A DNA stretch of 64,000 nt from CAZTHM01 sp041946825 (GTDB lineage: Bacteria > Acidobacteriota > Terriglobia > UBA7540). The position numbers were made by a program, and so were the translations under genes. The notes beneath the pieces are model-generated. The model did no database searches, was not told the origin of the DNA, and worked only from the letters and a program-made list of their open reading frames with translations. Positions 31,732-40,848 of this stretch are shown here, piece after piece. Location of the stretch: contig JBHGBD010000001.1 in NCBI GenBank assembly GCA_041946825.1, positions 310,001-374,000 of the forward strand, read 5' to 3'. Positions within the stretch are counted from its first letter, which is position 1. Each line of letters begins with the position of its first letter.

Positions 31732-33773
31732 CGAACCTGGAGGGGAAGCGGGTCCTGGTGGTCGGTCTGGCCCGGTCCGGGCGGGCGGCGGCGAAATGCT
31801 TCGCCCAGCGCGGCGCCGAAGTCACGGTCACGGATCTCCGCCACCCTTGGGAGCTTCAGGTGGATATTCCCGAACTGCTCACCAGCAAGATCGGGATGGA
31901 GTTGGGAGGGCATCGAGAAGAGACGTTTCTTCGCCAGGATCTGATCGTGGTAAGCCCCGGCGTGCCGCCCGAATTGCCCCCCCTCGAAGCGGCACGGCGG
32001 CAAAAGATTCCCGTCGTCCCCGAGGTCGAAGCCGCAAGCTGGTTCCTGGAGGCGCGGCTGGCGGGTATCACGGGCTCAAATGGAAAAACTACGACAACCG
32101 CGCTGCTGGGCGAAATGCTTAAAGCCTCAGGGTTCCCCACCTTCGTCGGCGGAAATATTGGCGTACCGTTGATTTCAGCCGTTGACCGGCTTCCTAAAGA
32201 GGGAGTGGCGGTGACTGAGCTGAGCAGTTTCCAGCTCGAGACGGTCGAGAGTTTTCGCCCTCGCGTGGCCGTGCTGCTCAATCTGACGCCGAATCATCTT
32301 GACCGCCACCCGTCGTTCGAAGCCTATGTTCGCGCCAAGCAACAAATCTTCCGCAATCAGACGGCGGAAGATGTCGCGGTGTTGAATGCCGACGACTCGA
32401 CGGTGATGACCCTTGAGCCGGGCATTGTCGCTAGGAAGATTTTTTTCAGCCGCAAACGCAGTCTTCCTGAAGGTGTTTTCGTCTCCAACGGGCACATCGT
32501 CTATCGCGTCGCGAACCTCGAACGGGTGCTCCTGGAGACGCGCGAAGTCGGGCTGCGCGGGGCCTTTAATCTGGAGAACATTCTTGCGGCGGCGGCCGCC
32601 GCCTGCGCCTTGGGCGCGGATTTTGAAGCGGTGCGCGCGGCGGTCCGAGGGTTTCATGCCGTCGAGCACCGCCTGGAATTCGTGCGCGAAATTCGCGGCG
32701 TGCAGTTCTTCAACGATTCCAAGGCCACGAGTGTCGATGCCGCCGCCAAGGCGCTTACGGCATTTGACCACGGAGTCCATCTCATTCTGGGCGGGAAAGA
32801 CAAGGGAGCGCCCTACGCCCCGCTCGTTCCGCTCCTGGGAGGGCGTGCGCGCTGCGCGTATCTGATCGGTGCGGCGGCGGAGCGGATCGCGCGCGAACTC
32901 CACGGCGCAGTCGAACTCGTCCACGCCGGACAACTCGAAACCGCCATGCGACGCGCCTTCGAGCGGGCCGTACGCGGAGACACGATCCTGTTATCACCCG
33001 CCTGCTCGAGTTTTGACCAATTTCAGGATTACGAACATCGAGGGCGAGTGTTCAAGGAGTTGGCGGAGCTGCTGGCTCGCGAAACCGCGACCGCCGAAGC
33101 CGAGGCGCAGAAGAAAGAAGCTTCGGCGCGACTTGCGCCGGTTGTTCCGGCCGCGCCTCTCTTCGAGGCGAGGCCCGCTGAGCCGCCCGTAGACAGTCGT
33201 CCGCGTATCGACGCGTCTGGGCCGGGTCAGACCTTCGAGTCTCCTGCTGTACCAACGGTGGCGAGGCAATCGGGCGCAGAAGCCACCGAAACGATTCCAT
33301 CTGTCGCCGTGCCTCATGAAGTCATCGTCACGAGTGAGCCGATTGCGGCCGAGCCTTTGGTCGAGGAAGAACCAGGAGCAGAAGCACAAACCGACGTCTC
33401 ACGGTCAGTGGAGCCGCCCCAACCGCCAGAAACCGTTTCTGCGAGGGAAGAAGCTGCGCCGCCGGCTGCGGAAGTCAAATACCCCGAATTACTCTACGTG
33501 TATGAGGTAAGCGCCGAGGAAATCCCCTATCAGCGTGCCGGCGATACGGAGGCGTTCCCGGAGCCACCGGCCGACTTCGAGGCGATTGTTGAGGCCGGAG
33601 CTTTGGAAGCCGTGGACGACGAATCGCTCCCATTTGAAGTGCGCGTCGGGGCGCGCGCAGACGAGCCGCGAATTGCCGAGAGCGCCGCCGGCGCCCAGGA
33701 GCCTGGCGGGGAATCGCAAACGGACCTGGGCGTAAGCGATGGAAGTGACCCAGGGCGAACGCACGGAACATAG
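31728..33773 (+). CDS. murD: UDP-MurNAc-L-alanine--D-glutamate ligase with a long acidic C-terminal extension
   Basis: A 681-residue protein, against ~450 usual. The TTG at 31728 (GGGAGG 6 bp upstream, overlapping the RHH stop) begins TNLEGKRVLVVGLARSG. MurD features: ITGSNGKTTTTAL (P-loop), GGNIGVPL, TELSSFQLE, LNLTPNHLDRH, NDSKATSVDAAAKAL, GGKDKGAPY and LLSPACSSFDQFQDYEHRG, ending near residue 450. A further ~220 residues are rich in Ala, Pro and Glu, without predicted fold, except near residue 585, where the ordered-looking segment PELLYVYEVSAEEIPY occurs. The extension could tether a partner; function unknown. Confidence 0.93.
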   Translation: MTNLEGKRVLVVGLARSGRAAAKCFAQRGAEVTVTDLRHPWELQVDIPELLTSKIGMELGGHREETFLRQDLIVVSPGVPPELPPLEAARRQKIPVVPEVEAASWFLEARLAGITGSNGKTTTTALLGEMLKASGFPTFVGGNIGVPLISAVDRLPKEGVAVTELSSFQLETVESFRPRVAVLLNLTPNHLDRHPSFEAYVRAKQQIFRNQTAEDVAVLNADDSTVMTLEPGIVARKIFFSRKRSLPEGVFVSNGHIVYRVANLERVLLETREVGLRGAFNLENILAAAAAACALGADFEAVRAAVRGFHAVEHRLEFVREIRGVQFFNDSKATSVDAAAKALTAFDHGVHLILGGKDKGAPYAPLVPLLGGRARCAYLIGAAAERIARELHGAVELVHAGQLETAMRRAFERAVRGDTILLSPACSSFDQFQDYEHRGRVFKELAELLARETATAEAEAQKKEASARLAPVVPAAPLFEARPAEPPVDSRPRIDASGPGQTFESPAVPTVARQSGAEATETIPSVAVPHEVIVTSEPIAAEPLVEEEPGAEAQTDVSRSVEPPQPPETVSAREEAAPPAAEVKYPELLYVYEVSAEEIPYQRAGDTEAFPEPPADFEAIVEAGALEAVDDESLPFEVRVGARADEPRIAESAAGAQEPGGESQTDLGVSDGSDPGRTHGT

Positions 33774-33779
33774 ACACGT

Positions 33780-34871
33780 ATGGCCCGGCAACTCCAATCC
33801 GATAGGATCCTCTTTGGCGCGGTTGTGATCCTCGTGCTGTTTGGCGCACTGATGGTGTTCAGCGCCTCGGCAGTGCTGGCCTCGGAGCGTTTTGGGAGCA
33901 GCTATTACTTTTTGATCCGCCAGTTGATTTGGGCGGGAGTGGGTCTCGCGGTGATGGTGGCGGCGATGCATTTCGATTACCGCCGCTTGGCCAATCCCCA
34001 CGTCATATTTCCCGCGCTGGGCTTGCTGTTTCTCTTGTTGGTTGTGGTCCTCTTCGCCGACCGCAGCCACAACGCGCACCGCTGGCTGCACCTGGGGCCG
34101 GTGAGCTTTCAGCCTTCCGAGCTGTCCAAACTGATCCTTGTCCTGTTTCTGGCATTCTTCCTCTCCGCACGCAAGGGGGAAGTCAATGACTGGAAACACA
34201 CGCTGACGCCCATCGGTTTGGTCTCGGGAGCGATCATCTCGTTGGTGCTCAAGGAGCCGGACCTTGGAACCTCGGTTGCTCTGGCGATGATTGTGGCGGC
34301 GATATTGTTTGCTGCGGGGCTCCGGCTGGCCTATTTCGCGTACGGAGCGCTCGCGGCGATTCCGGTCCTCTACCTGTTGATTTTTCAGGTTGGATATCGT
34401 CATCGACGCGTGCTGGCTTTCCTCGATCCCTATTCGGATCCGTTGGGGAAAGGATTTCAGATCATTCAGTCCTTCATCGCCGTGGGGACGGGGGGGATTG
34501 ACGGCATGGGGCTGATGGAAGGGAAGCAGAAGCTCTTCTACCTTCCCGAACCTCATACCGACTTCATCTTTGCGGTCATCGCCGAAGAGTTGGGATTGAT
34601 CGGGACGGTTTTGGTCCTCGCGCTTTTTGGCGTGATTCTCTGGCGGGGCATACGAGCCGCAGAGGGCGCTCCGGACGAGTTCGGGCGCTTGCTCGCCACC
34701 GGGCTGACCGTGATGCTCGTGGGGCAAGCCCTAGTGAACATCAGCGTTGTCTTGGGCTTGATGCCGACCAAGGGCATTCCGCTACCCCTGATCAGCTATG
34801 GCGGCTCCTCGCTGTTTACGAGCCTGCTTGCGGCGGGCGTTTTACTCAACATTTCCCACCACTCCAGCTAG
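33780..34871 (+). CDS. ftsW: Septal peptidoglycan glycosyltransferase FtsW (SEDS)
   Basis: A 363-residue SEDS protein with about ten membrane segments, polymerising lipid II with FtsI at the septum. Conserved elements are LVLFGALMVFSAS, the RWLHLGPVSFQPSELSK loop with the key acidic residue in PSE, LKEPDLGTS, RVLAFLDPY, GFQIIQSFIAVGTGG, and MPTKGIPLPLISYGGSS at the end. It starts 7 bp after the murD stop. Confidence 0.95.
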   Translation: MARQLQSDRILFGAVVILVLFGALMVFSASAVLASERFGSSYYFLIRQLIWAGVGLAVMVAAMHFDYRRLANPHVIFPALGLLFLLLVVVLFADRSHNAHRWLHLGPVSFQPSELSKLILVLFLAFFLSARKGEVNDWKHTLTPIGLVSGAIISLVLKEPDLGTSVALAMIVAAILFAAGLRLAYFAYGALAAIPVLYLLIFQVGYRHRRVLAFLDPYSDPLGKGFQIIQSFIAVGTGGIDGMGLMEGKQKLFYLPEPHTDFIFAVIAEELGLIGTVLVLALFGVILWRGIRAAEGAPDEFGRLLATGLTVMLVGQALVNISVVLGLMPTKGIPLPLISYGGSSLFTSLLAAGVLLNISHHSS

Positions 34872-34878
34872 ATTGAAG

Positions 34879-36090
34879 ATGTGGGCAGGAACACAAGTCG
34901 TGGCAGGCGAAGAGATACGAGGCGAAACCCCGACGGAGAGTGAAAGGGAGCCTCGAAGAAATGATCAGGCTTCCCAGCCGCCCCCTGTGGAGACTTTGCG
35001 CGTCTTGATGGTAGCTGGCGGAACAGGCGGGCACATCCTTCCGGCCCTCGCCGTGGCGGAAGAATTACGAGCCCGGTCGGAGAGGCGGGGCGCGGGCGGA
35101 GCGCAATACGAAATTACATTCGTCGGGACCGGGCGAGGGTTGGAGGCGCGGCTGATTCCCGGCGCGGGTTTTCCCTTGCGCACAGTTGCTGCGGCGGGGC
35201 TGAAAGGCATCGCGGGCTGGCGGCGGATTCGCAACTTCCTGGTCTTGCCCCGCAGCGCCGTCGAAACCGGCCTGGTTATTCGCCGCTTCAAGCCGGATGT
35301 GGTGGTGGGAGTGGGTGGGTACCTGGCAGGCCCAGCGATGCTCGAGGCGGCGACGCTCAGGATTCCCACTTTGCTGATCGAGCCCAACGCGGTTCCAGGT
35401 TTCACGAACCGTGTTCTTGCGCCGGTGGTGCGCAAAGCCGCCGTGGGTTTTGAGCAGACCGCGAGTCGCTATGGCCCCAAGGCTTGTGTAACGGGGCACG
35501 CCGTGCGCAAAGCATTCTTCGAAGTCCCGCCCAAGGCCCACGTTGCGCCGTTCACGGTTCTGGTTCTGGGCGGCAGTCAGGGTTCGAAGGCAATCAACGA
35601 CTCCGTCGTTAAGAGCCGGGCGCTGTTCGGGGAGCATGGCAGGGCCGTGACTTTCATCCATCAAACCGGTGAACGCGACTATAATGGAACCCGGCAGGCG
35701 TATCAGGAACGAGGGCTCACGGCTGAGGTTCACGCCTTTATTGACGATGTCCCGGGCGCGTTCGCGCGCGCCAACCTGGTCATCTCCCGCGCGGGCGCGA
35801 ATACGGTTGCCGAGTTGGCGGCTGCAGGGAAAGCTTCGCTCCTCATTCCTTTTCCGGGCGCCACGGATCAGCATCAACTGGAGAATGCTCGTGTTCTTGA
35901 GCGCCTTGGTGCGGCGCGCATTCTTCCTCAAGTGGAATTGTCGCCCGAGCGGCTGATGAGTGAAGTGTGGAATCTACTGAGCGACCCGGAGCGCTTGCGA
36001 GAAATGGAAATGCACGCGCGTCGGCTGGCTCGCCCCGACGCTGCGGCGCGCATCGCGGACTTGGTTGAGGAGTTGGCGAGAAAGCAGTGA
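34879..36090 (+). CDS. murG: UDP-GlcNAc:lipid I N-acetylglucosaminyltransferase
   Basis: A 403-residue peripheral membrane GT-B glycosyltransferase that turns lipid I into lipid II. GGTGGHILPALAVAEEL is the first glycine loop, VVGVGGYLAGP the second; later LGGSQGSKAINDSV, HQTGERD, ISRAGANTVAELAAAGKASLLIPFPGATDQHQ form the UDP-GlcNAc site (split by family order). ATG 34879 just after ftsW gives a 40-residue polar leader; a GTG at 34986 would give the usual length, so the start is uncertain. It ends in a heptamer array. Confidence 0.92.
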   Translation: MWAGTQVVAGEEIRGETPTESEREPRRNDQASQPPPVETLRVLMVAGGTGGHILPALAVAEELRARSERRGAGGAQYEITFVGTGRGLEARLIPGAGFPLRTVAAAGLKGIAGWRRIRNFLVLPRSAVETGLVIRRFKPDVVVGVGGYLAGPAMLEAATLRIPTLLIEPNAVPGFTNRVLAPVVRKAAVGFEQTASRYGPKACVTGHAVRKAFFEVPPKAHVAPFTVLVLGGSQGSKAINDSVVKSRALFGEHGRAVTFIHQTGERDYNGTRQAYQERGLTAEVHAFIDDVPGAFARANLVISRAGANTVAELAAAGKASLLIPFPGATDQHQLENARVLERLGAARILPQVELSPERLMSEVWNLLSDPERLREMEMHARRLARPDAAARIADLVEELARKQ

Positions 36091-36182
36091 ATAGTGAACA
36101 GTGGGTAGTGAACAGTGAACAGTCAAACAAACGCAGCACGACTCTCCTCTAACAACTGGCACCTGGCTACTGGCAACTGGAA
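36085..36182. repeat. Tandem heptamer array H, CAGTGAA- and GGCAACT-types
   Basis: The first part overlaps the murG stop: CAGTGAA, TAGTGAA, CAGTGGG, TAGTGAA, CAGTGAA, CAGTCAA. The second part runs from 36151 (AACAACT, GGCACCT, GGCTACT, GGCAACT) to the base before the murC ATG (36183). Confidence 0.9.
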
Positions 36183-37583
36183 ATGTTAGGAAAGATTCGC
36201 AAAATCCATTTCGTAGGCATCGGCGGCATCGGGATGAGCGGCATCGCCGAGGTGTTGTTGAATCTTGGCTATGGCGTGTCAGGGTCGGATCTGAAGCGCA
36301 CGTCGGTTACAGACCGGCTGGCGAACCTGGGCGCGCGCTTTTCGGAGGGCCACGCCGCGGCGAATGTCCGGGGAGCCCAGGTCGTCGTTACCTCGACAGC
36401 CGTCGTCCCCGACAATCCGGAAGTTCTTGAGGCTCAGCGCCTGCAGATTCCCGTCATCCCGCGCGCCGAAATGCTGGCCGAGCTGATGCGGCTGAAGTTC
36501 AACGTGGCGGTTGCGGGCGCGCACGGCAAGACGACGGTCACTTCCATGGTCGCCGTGATGCTCTCGCAAGCGGGACTCGACCCTACGGCGGTGATTGGCG
36601 GACGGCTGGATGTATTCGACTCCAGCGCGCGGCTGGGTAAGGGTGACCTGATGGTTGTCGAAGCGGACGAGAGCGACCGCTCATTTCTCTACCTCCTTCC
36701 TTCCATCGCAGTCGTGACCAACATCGACCGCGAGCACCTTGACCACTATCGTGACCTCGACGAAATCCTCGCGGCATTTCTGGCGTTTGTGAACAAGGTG
36801 CCTTTCTATGGAGCGGTGATTGGGTGTACCGACGCGCCGTGGGGAGAGCGGTTCCGAAGCCTGATTCCCGGGATTCGCCGCCGCGTCATTACATATGGTC
36901 TGGAGCCGGGCGCCGACGTGACCGCAGGAGCCATCGAGCTGACCCCTCGAGGTTCGAGCTTCGAGGCGGAGTCACGCGGTAAACCGCTGGGCAGGTTCAA
37001 TCTGAACGTCGTTGGCCGGCACAACGTACAGAACGCGCTCGCCGCCGTTGCCGTGGGCCTTGAATTGGAGTTGAGCGCACAGCAGATTCGCGAAGGCTTG
37101 GAATATTTCCGCGGCGTTGACCGCCGATTTCAGGTCAAGGCGGATTGGAACGGCATCACCGTGATCGACGATTACGGCCACCATCCGGCGGAAATTCGAG
37201 CCGTGATGGAAGCGGCGCGGCTCCGCGGCGCGCGGCGACTGCGTGCGGTCTTCCAGCCGCATCGCTACACGCGCACCAAGTTCCTTATGGACGACTTCGC
37301 CAAATGCTTCAACGGGTGCGAGCGGGTCTACGTGCTGGATATCTATCCGGCCAGCGAGCCGCCAATTCCCGGCATCACGTCAGCGCGGTTGGTGGAACGA
37401 ATGCACGAGTTGGGCCTTACGAGCGCGCGCTATGCCCCTTCCGAGCGGGAGGTGATTCGCGAAATTCTGGCGGACGCGCACCCGGGCGATCTGATCCTGA
37501 CCGTCGGCGCGGGAAGTGTGTGGAAAGTGGGCGAAGCGCTGGGCGAGGCGCTGCGGGACCCCGCCGTGGCGCAGCGTCCGTAG
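36183..37583 (+). CDS. murC: UDP-N-acetylmuramate--L-alanine ligase
   Basis: A 466-residue ligase adding the first stem residue. It starts KIRKIHFVGIGGIGMSGIAE (Rossmann uridine site), then VAGAHGKTTVTSMVA (P-loop ~110-124), VVEADESDRSFL, NIDREHLDHY, RHNVQNALAA, RRFQVK, DDYGHHPAEI and AVFQPHRYTRT. Standard length. No ribosome site is obvious; the heptamer array runs to the ATG (AACTGGAAATG). Confidence 0.95.
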   Translation: MLGKIRKIHFVGIGGIGMSGIAEVLLNLGYGVSGSDLKRTSVTDRLANLGARFSEGHAAANVRGAQVVVTSTAVVPDNPEVLEAQRLQIPVIPRAEMLAELMRLKFNVAVAGAHGKTTVTSMVAVMLSQAGLDPTAVIGGRLDVFDSSARLGKGDLMVVEADESDRSFLYLLPSIAVVTNIDREHLDHYRDLDEILAAFLAFVNKVPFYGAVIGCTDAPWGERFRSLIPGIRRRVITYGLEPGADVTAGAIELTPRGSSFEAESRGKPLGRFNLNVVGRHNVQNALAAVAVGLELELSAQQIREGLEYFRGVDRRFQVKADWNGITVIDDYGHHPAEIRAVMEAARLRGARRLRAVFQPHRYTRTKFLMDDFAKCFNGCERVYVLDIYPASEPPIPGITSARLVERMHELGLTSARYAPSEREVIREILADAHPGDLILTVGAGSVWKVGEALGEALRDPAVAQRP

Positions 37584-37588
37584 CAGAT

Positions 37589-37657
37589 GTAGCGCCAGGC
37601 TTTAGCTTGGCATGCCGCCCTCCCGATTTCAACGGGACAAGTTCCGGGCGGCGCTAC
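37589..37657. repeat. GTAGCGCC inverted-repeat element between murC and murB
   Basis: Terminal GTAGCGCC (37589-37596) and GGCGCTAC (37650-37657) enclose a TCCCGatttcaaCGGGA hairpin (37621-37637). The same hairpin type occurs in other repeat families here (4576-4592, 5474-5490). A half copy (GTAGCGCCGGGC) lies near 43131. Confidence 0.7.
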
Positions 37658-37672
37658 GACACGGTCAAAGGA

Positions 37673-38587
37673 ATGTCAGTCCTTGCTGACCAACCCGGGA
37701 TCGCTGAACAAGTCGTGGCGTTGGGCGCCGAGTGGCGGCCGGCTGAACGCTTGAGCGACCATACTTCTCTGGGTGTCGGCGGCCCGGCGGATTTGATTCG
37801 AGTCCGCAACTACCAACGCCTGCCCGAGTTAATGAAATATCTGAGGGCTCGGGGCATTCCCTGGCGGCTCCTCGGAGGCGGTACAAATCTTCTGGTCGTG
37901 GATGAGGGTGTCGCGGAAGTGGTAATTCAGCTCCTGCGTGAGCCGGGCGGGATTAGATTTGATGATAATTTCGTGGAGGTATCTACTGCCGCAAACCTTG
38001 GGACGACCGTGATGGAATGCGCCAAGCGCAACCTGGGCGGCATGGAAGGACTGATTGGCGTGCCGGGCACGGTGGGCGGCGCGCTGCACATGAACGCCGG
38101 TGCATACGGTACGCAGATCGGCGATGTGGTCCGCGCCGTAAAGGTTTTTCGAGGCGGGCCCGGGGAAGTCGAAGTCCTGCGGACTGACCAGGTGCGGTTC
38201 GAGTACCGGGGGTCTAGCTTCTCGGCCGAGGATATTCTGCTTTCTGTTTCGCTGGAATTGCCCACCCGGCCCTACGCGGAAATACTTGAGCGGGTCAAGC
38301 TCTGCAATCAGAAGCGGCGCGCGTCGCAGCCCATTAACGAAAAGAGCGCGGGATGCATTTTCAAAAATCCTCCCGGCCATTCCACCGGGAAGATGATCGA
38401 CGAGTTAGGATTGAAAGGCACGCGCGTTGGCGGTGCCGTCATTTCCGAGCGCCATGCCAATTTCATTGTTAACCGCCACGGCGCGACCGCGGCAGATATC
38501 TTTAAGCTCATGGATTTGATTCGGGAGAGAGTGTTAAAGGGTTTCGGTCTGGAGCTGGAAGAGGAAGTGATTGTTTGGAAGAACTAG
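37673..38587 (+). CDS. murB: UDP-N-acetylenolpyruvoylglucosamine reductase
   Basis: A 304-residue FAD enzyme reducing UDP-GlcNAc-enolpyruvate to UDP-MurNAc. The frame is open from far inside murC, but ATG 37673 has AAAGGA just upstream and gives the normal length. Features: NTSL-like SDHTSLGVGGPADLI, WRLLGGGTNLLVVDEGV (FAD), EGLIGVPGTVGGALHMNAGAYG, RYSxF-like FEYRGSSF, and SAGCIFKNPPG with the catalytic Ser, ending HANFIVNRHGATAADI. Confidence 0.94.
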   Translation: MSVLADQPGIAEQVVALGAEWRPAERLSDHTSLGVGGPADLIRVRNYQRLPELMKYLRARGIPWRLLGGGTNLLVVDEGVAEVVIQLLREPGGIRFDDNFVEVSTAANLGTTVMECAKRNLGGMEGLIGVPGTVGGALHMNAGAYGTQIGDVVRAVKVFRGGPGEVEVLRTDQVRFEYRGSSFSAEDILLSVSLELPTRPYAEILERVKLCNQKRRASQPINEKSAGCIFKNPPGHSTGKMIDELGLKGTRVGGAVISERHANFIVNRHGATAADIFKLMDLIRERVLKGFGLELEEEVIVWKN

Positions 38588-38594
38588 GGGGGCG

Positions 38595-38672
38595 AAGTCT
38601 GAAAGTCGAAAGCCGAGAATGAGATACCTTCCGGCGGTTTCTTTCAACTCTTGACTTTTGACTCTCGACTCG
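38595..38672. repeat. Tandem heptamer array I, inverted halves before ftsQ
   Basis: Left: AAGTCTG, AAAGTCG, AAAGCCG (from 38595). Right: CAACTCT, TGACTTT, TGACTCT, CGACTCG (38645-38672). The left AAAGTC is complementary to the right GACTTT. It fills most of the murB-ftsQ gap. Confidence 0.82.
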
Positions 38673-38680
38673 TTCCATCC

Positions 38681-39598
38681 ATGTCCGTCGAAGAAATTGA
38701 TAATATCGCGCTCCCCGGCGACCCCGAGGAAGGAGAGGAATCGCCTTTTCGCCGCCGTCAACGGGCCGTGCCGGTACGCCGGGGCCGGTATGCCAAGCTG
38801 CGCCGGATTCTGCGCTGGGCGGGATTTGGGGTCCTTGTATTGCTGCCCGTTGGTTATTCCGGCTACCGCCTTGCGTTGTTTGGATTGACTTCGCCACGCT
38901 TCATGCTTACGTCCGGCGACGAAATCGTCGTGGAAGGGAATCACAATGTTTCCCGAGGAGAAATTCTGAACGTCCTGGGCTTCCCGACGAGCGGCAAGCT
39001 GACGCGTGGCGTCAGCATCTTCCGTTATCCGATGGATAACCGGCGGAAACAACTGGAATCGATTCCTTGGGTGAAATCCGCGACCCTGACGCGCGCCTAT
39101 CCAAACCACCTGGCGGTGAGCCTGGTCGAGCGGACCCCGATTGCCTTCGTAAACATCGAGGGACAAATGAGGCTGGTGGATGCCGAGGGCGTTCTCCTCG
39201 ACAGACCCGAGAAAGGGAGTTTCGATTTCCCTGTGCTCGCAGGGTTCAGCGCGGGAGGCGGGCAGGAAGAGCGTGTGGCGCGCCTGGCTTTGTTCCAGCA
39301 GTTCTCGCGGGAAATCACCGAAGATGCCGCTACCTCGGGGTGGATGGTTTCGGAGGTGGACTTGACCGACGCCGACGACCTGCGGGCGGTCCTTGTCCAG
39401 GGACATGAAACGCTTTCAGTTCACTTCGGGCACGAAAATTTCCGGCAACGATTCCAGAACTTCCTGAGCCTGCTTCCGGAAGTTCGCAAGAGTATCAATA
39501 AGGTCGACTCCATCGATTTGCGGTATCGCAATCAAATTGTGGTAAATCCGCAGACGACGGAGACTCACAGCGCGGGCGAGCCGCAGCCCTCACGATAG
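38681..39598 (+). CDS. ftsQ: Cell division protein FtsQ
   Basis: A 305-residue bitopic protein. A cytoplasmic part with an Arg-rich patch (FRRRQRAVPVRRGRYAKLRR) leads to a membrane segment (WAGFGVLVLLPVGYSGYRLAL, ~46-66), then the POTRA domain (IVVEGNHNVSRGEILNVLGF ... IPWVKSATLTRAYPNHLAVSLVERTPIAFV) and the FtsQ beta domain. It links FtsA/FtsZ side components to FtsL/FtsB at the septum. ATG 38681 is chosen over a frame opening in the repeat at 38651. Confidence 0.9.
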   Translation: MSVEEIDNIALPGDPEEGEESPFRRRQRAVPVRRGRYAKLRRILRWAGFGVLVLLPVGYSGYRLALFGLTSPRFMLTSGDEIVVEGNHNVSRGEILNVLGFPTSGKLTRGVSIFRYPMDNRRKQLESIPWVKSATLTRAYPNHLAVSLVERTPIAFVNIEGQMRLVDAEGVLLDRPEKGSFDFPVLAGFSAGGGQEERVARLALFQQFSREITEDAATSGWMVSEVDLTDADDLRAVLVQGHETLSVHFGHENFRQRFQNFLSLLPEVRKSINKVDSIDLRYRNQIVVNPQTTETHSAGEPQPSR

Positions 39599-39610
39599 GA
39601 AACGTCACTT

Positions 39611-40834
39611 TTGGCGCACAAAGACCGCTATATTTTCGGGCTTGACCTGGGTACCACCAAAACCTGCGCGCTCGCTTGCCAGCGCAATGACGATGGCAAG
39701 CTGGAAGTGGTGGGTTTAGGTGTGGCAGAGTCGCGCGGCTGGCGCAAAGGTGTCATCGTCAACCTTGACTCAGCGGTGCTGGCGATCAAGAAGGCTGTGG
39801 AAACCGCGGAGTCGGAAAGCAAAGTCTCATTCGAATGGGCCTACTTGGGCGTAGGCGGCGCGCATATCAAAGGGATGAGTTCGCGCGGGGCGCTGCCACT
39901 CGGTACTCACAGCCGCGAAGTGACCGTCGAGGACAAGGTCAAGGCGTTCCAGATCGCCAAAGGAGTTTCACTTCCGCCCGACCGCGAACTGATTGACGCG
40001 CTGAGGCAGGAATACTTGCTCGACTCCGAGAACGGCATCCGCGACCCTCTGGGGATGTCGGGAAAGTGCCTGGAGGTCGACGTTCACGTCATCACGGCTT
40101 CCAGTACGGCCTGGCAGAACATCGTGACCGCGGCCAATCGCGCCGGCATCGAGGTGCCCGAGAGCGGTACGATCTTTGAGCCGCTGGCTTCGGCCTGGTC
40201 TTGTTTGACCGAAGATGAGCGCGAGCTGGGAGTGGCCCTGGTGGATATCGGCGGGGGATCGTCGGAACTTATCGCCTTCAGTCAGGGAGTGGTTCGCCAC
40301 TCCGGCGTGATCCCCGTGGGTGGTGACCACTTCACCAACGACGTCGCGATCGGACTTCGCACGCCGACTCCCGAAGCCGAGAAAATCAAGCGCCTGTGGG
40401 GTGAGCGCGATCCGGCGGAATCGATTGAACAGCCAGTGGAAGTCCCCAGCGTCGGCGAGCGCCCCGCGCGGCTGGTCAACTACTCGACGCTGACAGACAT
40501 CATCGCTCCGCGCGCCCAGGAACTGGTCGAACTGATCCAAACTGAATTGCGACGCATGGGTCTCGAAAACCAGTTGGGCGCAGGGCTGGTGCTGACCGGC
40601 GGCGGAGCAAAGTTGGGCGGCTTGACGGCAATGGCGGAACAGGTCATGGGGATTCCGGTGCGCCTTGGCAGGCCAAAGGGTTTGATGAAAATGGGCGAGA
40701 TCCTGCCTGACCCCGCCTTCGCCACGGTGGTGGGATTGGTTAGCTATGGGAATCGCCTCCGCCTGCTGCGTGAAGCCGGCGAAAAGACTCTGATGGGGAA
40801 GCTTTGGGGGGCATTCCGAGGGAAGGGGACGTAG
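39611..40834 (+). CDS. ftsA: Cell division protein FtsA
   Basis: A 407-residue actin-like ATPase that anchors FtsZ to the membrane. FGLDLGTTKTCALACQ is the phosphate-1 loop, the SHI-type 1C subdomain includes AYLGVGGAHIKGM, VALVDIGGGSSELIAF is the phosphate-2 loop, and LVLTGGGAKLGGL the adenosine loop; the C-terminus (KLWGAFRGKG) is a short amphipathic tail. The start is a TTG, GGAAACG lying upstream. ftsZ follows across a heptamer array. Confidence 0.93.
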   Translation: MAHKDRYIFGLDLGTTKTCALACQRNDDGKLEVVGLGVAESRGWRKGVIVNLDSAVLAIKKAVETAESESKVSFEWAYLGVGGAHIKGMSSRGALPLGTHSREVTVEDKVKAFQIAKGVSLPPDRELIDALRQEYLLDSENGIRDPLGMSGKCLEVDVHVITASSTAWQNIVTAANRAGIEVPESGTIFEPLASAWSCLTEDERELGVALVDIGGGSSELIAFSQGVVRHSGVIPVGGDHFTNDVAIGLRTPTPEAEKIKRLWGERDPAESIEQPVEVPSVGERPARLVNYSTLTDIIAPRAQELVELIQTELRRMGLENQLGAGLVLTGGGAKLGGLTAMAEQVMGIPVRLGRPKGLMKMGEILPDPAFATVVGLVSYGNRLRLLREAGEKTLMGKLWGAFRGKGT

Positions 40835-40848
40835 GCGTTTAAGGCGAA

